From the NCBI GenBank assembly GCA_028819195.1, contig JAPPMF010000003.1, forward strand, positions 1 through 10,087: a stretch of 10,087 nt of DNA. Reading direction: 5' to 3'. The translations under genes were made by a program, and so were the position numbers. The notes beneath the pieces are model-generated. The model worked only from the letters and a program-made list of their open reading frames with translations. It was not told the origin of the DNA and made no database searches. The first letter of the stretch is position 1. The number at the start of each line of letters is the position of its first letter. Origin of the DNA: Bin55 sp028819195 (GTDB lineage Bacteria > Pseudomonadota > Gammaproteobacteria > Pseudomonadales > Azotimanducaceae). This document shows positions 6,752 through 10,087 of the stretch, one piece after another.

Positions 6752-9700
6752 TTAGAGACCGCCAGTAATATACCTCATTGTTATAGAGACAATCCTACCG
6801 CGTGCATTCCATCGAACGGGATCATACGGCAACGGATAGAAGCCGAAATTACTTCTGACGTTGTGAGGTGCCTCACGATTCAAGAGATTTTGACTGCCAA
6901 CTTTGATTTGTAAATGTTCATCAAAGTCATACGAGAACGTCGCATCGACGGAGATGTGCGATCCCACATCAAGAGCGATCCAAGAATTCGCATCCCAAAG
7001 TCCAAATTCCGCACATCTACCAATCCCAAAAAACTTTTGTCCCAACGTACAGTAGTGGGCACGTTCATTTACATGAGATGGTGTGTAATGAACGATCAAG
7101 GTTGCACTCATCTGACGTCGATTCCAATATGCATTAAATCTACTCTTGTACCTATCTTGGCCTATGGAGGTACCAAGGTCGTCGATGGTAAAACCAGCGT
7201 ATGGTTCTTCGAAATTGTCGTGGACGCGGCTATACGTTGCCGAAGTTCGGAGAAATCCCAACCAATTCCGACTGAATTCATACTGTATAGTGACTTCGGA
7301 ATTTTTCTGTAAACGTCTGAGACTGTTGAAGTTGTTATACCTTAACGAAATCAGATCTCCACGATCGTTTCGGATCGCGATTCCGTCCGAAGCTAAAGCT
7401 TCAGGAATACCAAAATATGCGGAACTGTGTCGAATCGTACCACTGATATTGATCTTCGTATAGTTTGCTTCCACCGACAATCCGCGTAGGAACGAGAATG
7501 TTGGTTCCCAAGTAACCCGGTAAGAAGTATTAGTCGAAACCTCCGAATCTAGATCAGGATTACCATATCCAAAATGATAAGGCATCTGGGGATGAAGTGT
7601 AGGACCGTCTGGATCATATAAATCTAACACGTCAAAAGCTACCCATCCAAAGCCATCGTCAGTATCGAATAACTCTGAAATGTCCGGTTGTTGTACTGCG
7701 GTCGCGCGATTCGCACGAAATCTAAGACTTTCGTTATATACATACGAGAAGCCAACCGTAGGGATTGTGTCGCCTTTTCGGTATAGGATTAACGGAAGAT
7801 CTTCCGCAGCACCGAACCCAAACCAAAATACGTTTTCGACCTCTTCCCATTCTGCTGTCTCAGGGTTCCAAACGCTAATAGTACCGGAGTTTAATTCGAA
7901 TGAATTGCCACCACCGGTAGCTCCCCAACTTGAATCGATGGAGCGTTGACTTTGTAAGGTTAGATGTAGTTCTTGACCCCACCAACCACCATATTCTCCA
8001 CCAAACAAAGGAACCCACAATTCCATGGGATAACTTTCGTTTCGGTAGACAGGTTCAGAGGTACCGTTCCAAACCAAGTTTGGGTCAAACGTTAGTTCAA
8101 TGCCGCCAGTGACTGCAATAGACCTTTGCGAATATCGCGTAGTTCGTGTGGTTTTACCAATGACATAACTCACTCGTTCGCCCATCATTTCCCACAAAAA
8201 TCCCTTCAAGAAGATCTCAGTGCTGGTAACTGCGTTGGTGCCTTTGGTACGTGAAGTTTCTGAGACAAAAGAAGAATCAATACCTCCACTTTGATGGGTA
8301 CCGTTTCCGAAGAAATTAAAGGCTACATCAGGATCTGAGCTAGCAAGCCGACGGAAATATTCTTCTGCACCTGGAGAATTTCGATCTCGTCTAGTCGGAA
8401 CTGAATAATTGACATCATCTGAATGAGTTCGATCTTCGTTCACCGTTAGCAACAATTGATGGTTTGGGTGAAAATTCCATTGGAACTGAAGATTGATCCT
8501 GTCTCTATCGGTCAAAATATTCGTATATGGCGTCGGCAATAAGCCGTTATCTTGCTCCAAAGCAGGTGCATAAAAAACATGCATGGGTTCCCCAAAAGGA
8601 TTGTACGCATTGGAAGCTGGCACGACTACTGATATCGCCGGTATCGGCGCTTTCTGAAACGATGATCTACGGTTCCTCAATACTTGCAGGCTAAGTTGCG
8701 CTGAGTCAGAAATTTCAAACGAAGCGTTAATCAAGAGCCCATCATTATCCAAATGTGCTCCATTTTCGTAAGGGACTCGGTCAAAAAAATCGATATGCGA
8801 ATAATCCCAATAAGGCCCACTCTTGAAATCCTCGACCGTCGCCCCAAGACCGCTATGTCCTTTCGGTAACTGATAACTATTGATTTTATTTGGGTCTTGA
8901 ATAAATGTCCGATCACAATTCCAGTTGTTAAAGTATGGACCCGGGCTAAAGACGCTACAGTTCCAATGTCGAACCACACCGGGTTGCCCAATATTGACAA
9001 ATCGATAATCAAACTCCGGTCCTATGTGATCAAAATTTAAGGAACCATGACCGGCTTTCGTGTTAATGATGGGTTCTTGTTGGTCAAAGGTCAACGTCGT
9101 TGTCGATCGTAAACGACCGATGTTGATCCCAAAGACTATCGAACCCGCGTACTTATCACTCCCAGTAGCGCTGTTTTCTTGAGTGTAAGTTGAGGTAATC
9201 CCTTGGTAATTTTTCTTGGAAATGAAATTGACTACGCCAGCAATTGCATCAGCACCGTAAACAGCCGACCCACCATCGAGTTGTATTTCAATTCGTTCGA
9301 TTGCGGCAATAGGAATTCCCAGAATATTTACTATATCTGACTCCGACCCTCCGTATCCTGCTAGTCGCTGACCGTCCAGCAGCACTAAGGTGTTGGCAGA
9401 ACCTAACCCGTGCAGGTTAGCGGTCGCCAAGTCGAAGGCACCCGAAATCCCACCAGTATCTCCTATGAGATCATCACCGGTATTCCCGAGGTAGGAGGTT
9501 TGTGGATTTGTGGAACTAAACTGTTGTGGAATCTTGCGGAAAAAGTCATCGATAGTTGTCGCACCAGTAGCTGCAATGTCTTCTGCATTGTAAACAACCA
9601 TGTTTGACGTACTATCCCCGCCGAGCAATCGCGTCCCGGTCGCAATGACTTCCTCCATGTCCTCATTTTCGACATCTTCGCCGTCGGCGTTTTCTTCGTC

Positions 9701-9865
9701 TGCTTCTTCTGAACTCTCAATGTCGACTTCGTCAAGTTCATCAGCATTTTGCGTTGCGTCTTGAGCTGTCGTGCCAATAGCTACGAAAAGCCCAAAAACT
9801 AGTAGTAAACTAGGTAGCACAGATTTCAAAATCTGTTCTATCCACGTATGGTAGTGTGATTGCAT
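6752..9865 (-). CDS. TonB-dependent outer-membrane receptor (1037 aa)
   Basis: This is a gated outer-membrane beta-barrel that imports a ligand using TonB/ExbB/ExbD energy. Residues 1-35 form a signal peptide (hydrophobic 17-31, probable cleavage near TTA/QDA). Residues 36-70 are a strongly acidic linker, followed by the TonB box EEVIATGTR (71-79). The plug (about 80-218) shows the hallmark LVLLDGQRL (160-168) and ERIEIQLDGGSAVYGADAIAGVVNFI (190-215). The rest is the barrel, closing with QNLLNREAP and YDPVRWNARGRIVSITMRY near the C-terminus; the protein then ends ITGGL rather than in the usual terminal aromatic. There is no N-terminal STN domain, so no transmembrane signalling role is expected. 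Its only cysteines form two close pairs (303/317 and 939/951), likely disulphides in loops. The ATG at 9865 follows AAGG with 7 bases between. The ligand is not recognisable: no transporter, sigma/anti-sigma pair or glycoside enzyme lies nearby. Confidence 0.96.
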   Translation of the reverse strand: MQSHYHTWIEQILKSVLPSLLLVFGLFVAIGTTAQDATQNADELDEVDIESSEEADEENADGEDVENEDMEEVIATGTRLLGGDSTSNMVVYNAEDIAATGATTIDDFFRKIPQQFSSTNPQTSYLGNTGDDLIGDTGGISGAFDLATANLHGLGSANTLVLLDGQRLAGYGGSESDIVNILGIPIAAIERIEIQLDGGSAVYGADAIAGVVNFISKKNYQGITSTYTQENSATGSDKYAGSIVFGINIGRLRSTTTLTFDQQEPIINTKAGHGSLNFDHIGPEFDYRFVNIGQPGVVRHWNCSVFSPGPYFNNWNCDRTFIQDPNKINSYQLPKGHSGLGATVEDFKSGPYWDYSHIDFFDRVPYENGAHLDNDGLLINASFEISDSAQLSLQVLRNRRSSFQKAPIPAISVVVPASNAYNPFGEPMHVFYAPALEQDNGLLPTPYTNILTDRDRINLQFQWNFHPNHQLLLTVNEDRTHSDDVNYSVPTRRDRNSPGAEEYFRRLASSDPDVAFNFFGNGTHQSGGIDSSFVSETSRTKGTNAVTSTEIFLKGFLWEMMGERVSYVIGKTTRTTRYSQRSIAVTGGIELTFDPNLVWNGTSEPVYRNESYPMELWVPLFGGEYGGWWGQELHLTLQSQRSIDSSWGATGGGNSFELNSGTISVWNPETAEWEEVENVFWFGFGAAEDLPLILYRKGDTIPTVGFSYVYNESLRFRANRATAVQQPDISELFDTDDGFGWVAFDVLDLYDPDGPTLHPQMPYHFGYGNPDLDSEVSTNTSYRVTWEPTFSFLRGLSVEANYTKINISGTIRHSSAYFGIPEALASDGIAIRNDRGDLISLRYNNFNSLRRLQKNSEVTIQYEFSRNWLGFLRTSATYSRVHDNFEEPYAGFTIDDLGTSIGQDRYKSRFNAYWNRRQMSATLIVHYTPSHVNERAHYCTLGQKFFGIGRCAEFGLWDANSWIALDVGSHISVDATFSYDFDEHLQIKVGSQNLLNREAPHNVRSNFGFYPLPYDPVRWNARGRIVSITMRYITGGL

Positions 9866-9908
9866 AGATTAACCTTAAATAAAAATTCGAGTCACAACTC
9901 TTGAATAC

Positions 9909-9926
9909 TGAGAGTTCCTACTCTCA
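9909..9926 (-). promoter_or_regulatory. Short hairpin in the leader of the receptor gene
   Basis: TGAGAG and CTCTCA form a perfect 6-bp inverted repeat around a 6-base loop, about 45 bases upstream of the receptor start and downstream of its likely promoter. It could be an RNA stem in the leader or an operator dyad. No T run follows, so it is not a terminator. The stem is short and may be chance. Confidence 0.3.
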
Positions 9927-9961
9927 TACCAACCGTGATTTTATACAAAACTTGTCAATCA

Positions 9962-9989
9962 ATGATACAAAAATCGGATTAAATGTCAA
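9962..9989 (-). promoter_or_regulatory. Candidate sigma-70 promoter of the receptor gene
   Basis: Read leftward, a perfect -35 TTGACA (9989-9984) and a -10 TATCAT (9967-9962, 5/6 match) are separated by 16 bp. Transcription would begin near 9955, giving a leader of roughly 90 bases that contains the small hairpin at 9909-9926. A second TTGACA followed by TATAAA lies just downstream (9957-9939), but only 7 bp separate them, so they cannot work as a pair. I see no convincing Fur box. Confidence 0.5.
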
Positions 9990-10032
9990 ATTTAGTAAAG
10001 TAAACTACCCCGACTATAAAAAATATTTTTCT

Positions 10033-10087
10033 GGAAGGTGTGTTTAATTCAAAATTGCTAGAATCTAACATTGAGTTATTCTAACCT
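10033..10087. repeat. Right terminal inverted repeat, 55 bp exact
   Basis: This is the perfect reverse complement of positions 1-55, and it ends exactly at the last base of the window. Just inside it lies a 12-bp A5-TA-T5 palindrome (10019-10030) that has no counterpart at the left end, so the symmetry is confined to the 55 bases. Confidence 0.97.

Noticed and set aside
9939..9989. Fur (iron) box upstream of the receptor
   Set aside because: AT-rich pieces such as aatgata occur, but no 19-bp dyad close to the Fur consensus is present.
1..10087. A transposon or complete mobile element defined by the terminal inverted repeats
   Set aside because: No transposase, recombinase or resolvase gene lies inside, and the cargo is chromosomal in type. 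The exact 55-bp length also fits an assembly-graph node.

Overview
The window is a 10,087-bp segment of an AT-leaning (low-40s % GC by eye) Gram-negative bacterial genome. The evidence for Gram-negative is a TonB-dependent outer-membrane receptor, a candidate lipoprotein and a SelO of proteobacterial type. A gammaproteobacterial, possibly marine, origin is my inference from protein style, not something the sequence proves. No rRNA, tRNA, CRISPR array, transposase, integrase or replication gene is visible.

Layout. The first and last 55 bases are exact reverse complements of each other and lie at the very ends of the window. Between them four genes run rightward: a small unknown lipoprotein candidate (117-524); a 1167-residue fusion of an ABC-2-type membrane permease with a periplasmic M1-aminopeptidase-like region and a golvesin-like C-terminal domain (601-4104); the protein AMP-transferase SelO (4138-5742); and an endonuclease/exonuclease/phosphatase (EEP) family gene interrupted by two in-frame TAA codons (5767-6624). 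Gaps are short (76, 33 and 24 bp), so these four may be co-transcribed. A leftward 1037-residue TonB-dependent receptor gene (6752-9865) converges on them and has its own terminator (6655-6688) and a plausible promoter (9962-9989).

How the genes may work together. No single pathway is evident. The permease fusion has no ATP-binding partner in the window, so its transport substrate and even its activity are open. SelO is a housekeeping-type redox/AMPylation enzyme. The receptor would import an unidentified ligand across the outer membrane.

The points most worth a second look are the exact 55-bp terminal inverted repeats, which are either a real flanking repeat or an assembly-graph junction; the permease fusion whose peptidase-like region has lost the HEXXH zinc motif; and the EEP gene broken only by two stop codons with the frame otherwise intact. 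I did not find a convincing complete new defence or mobile system here.
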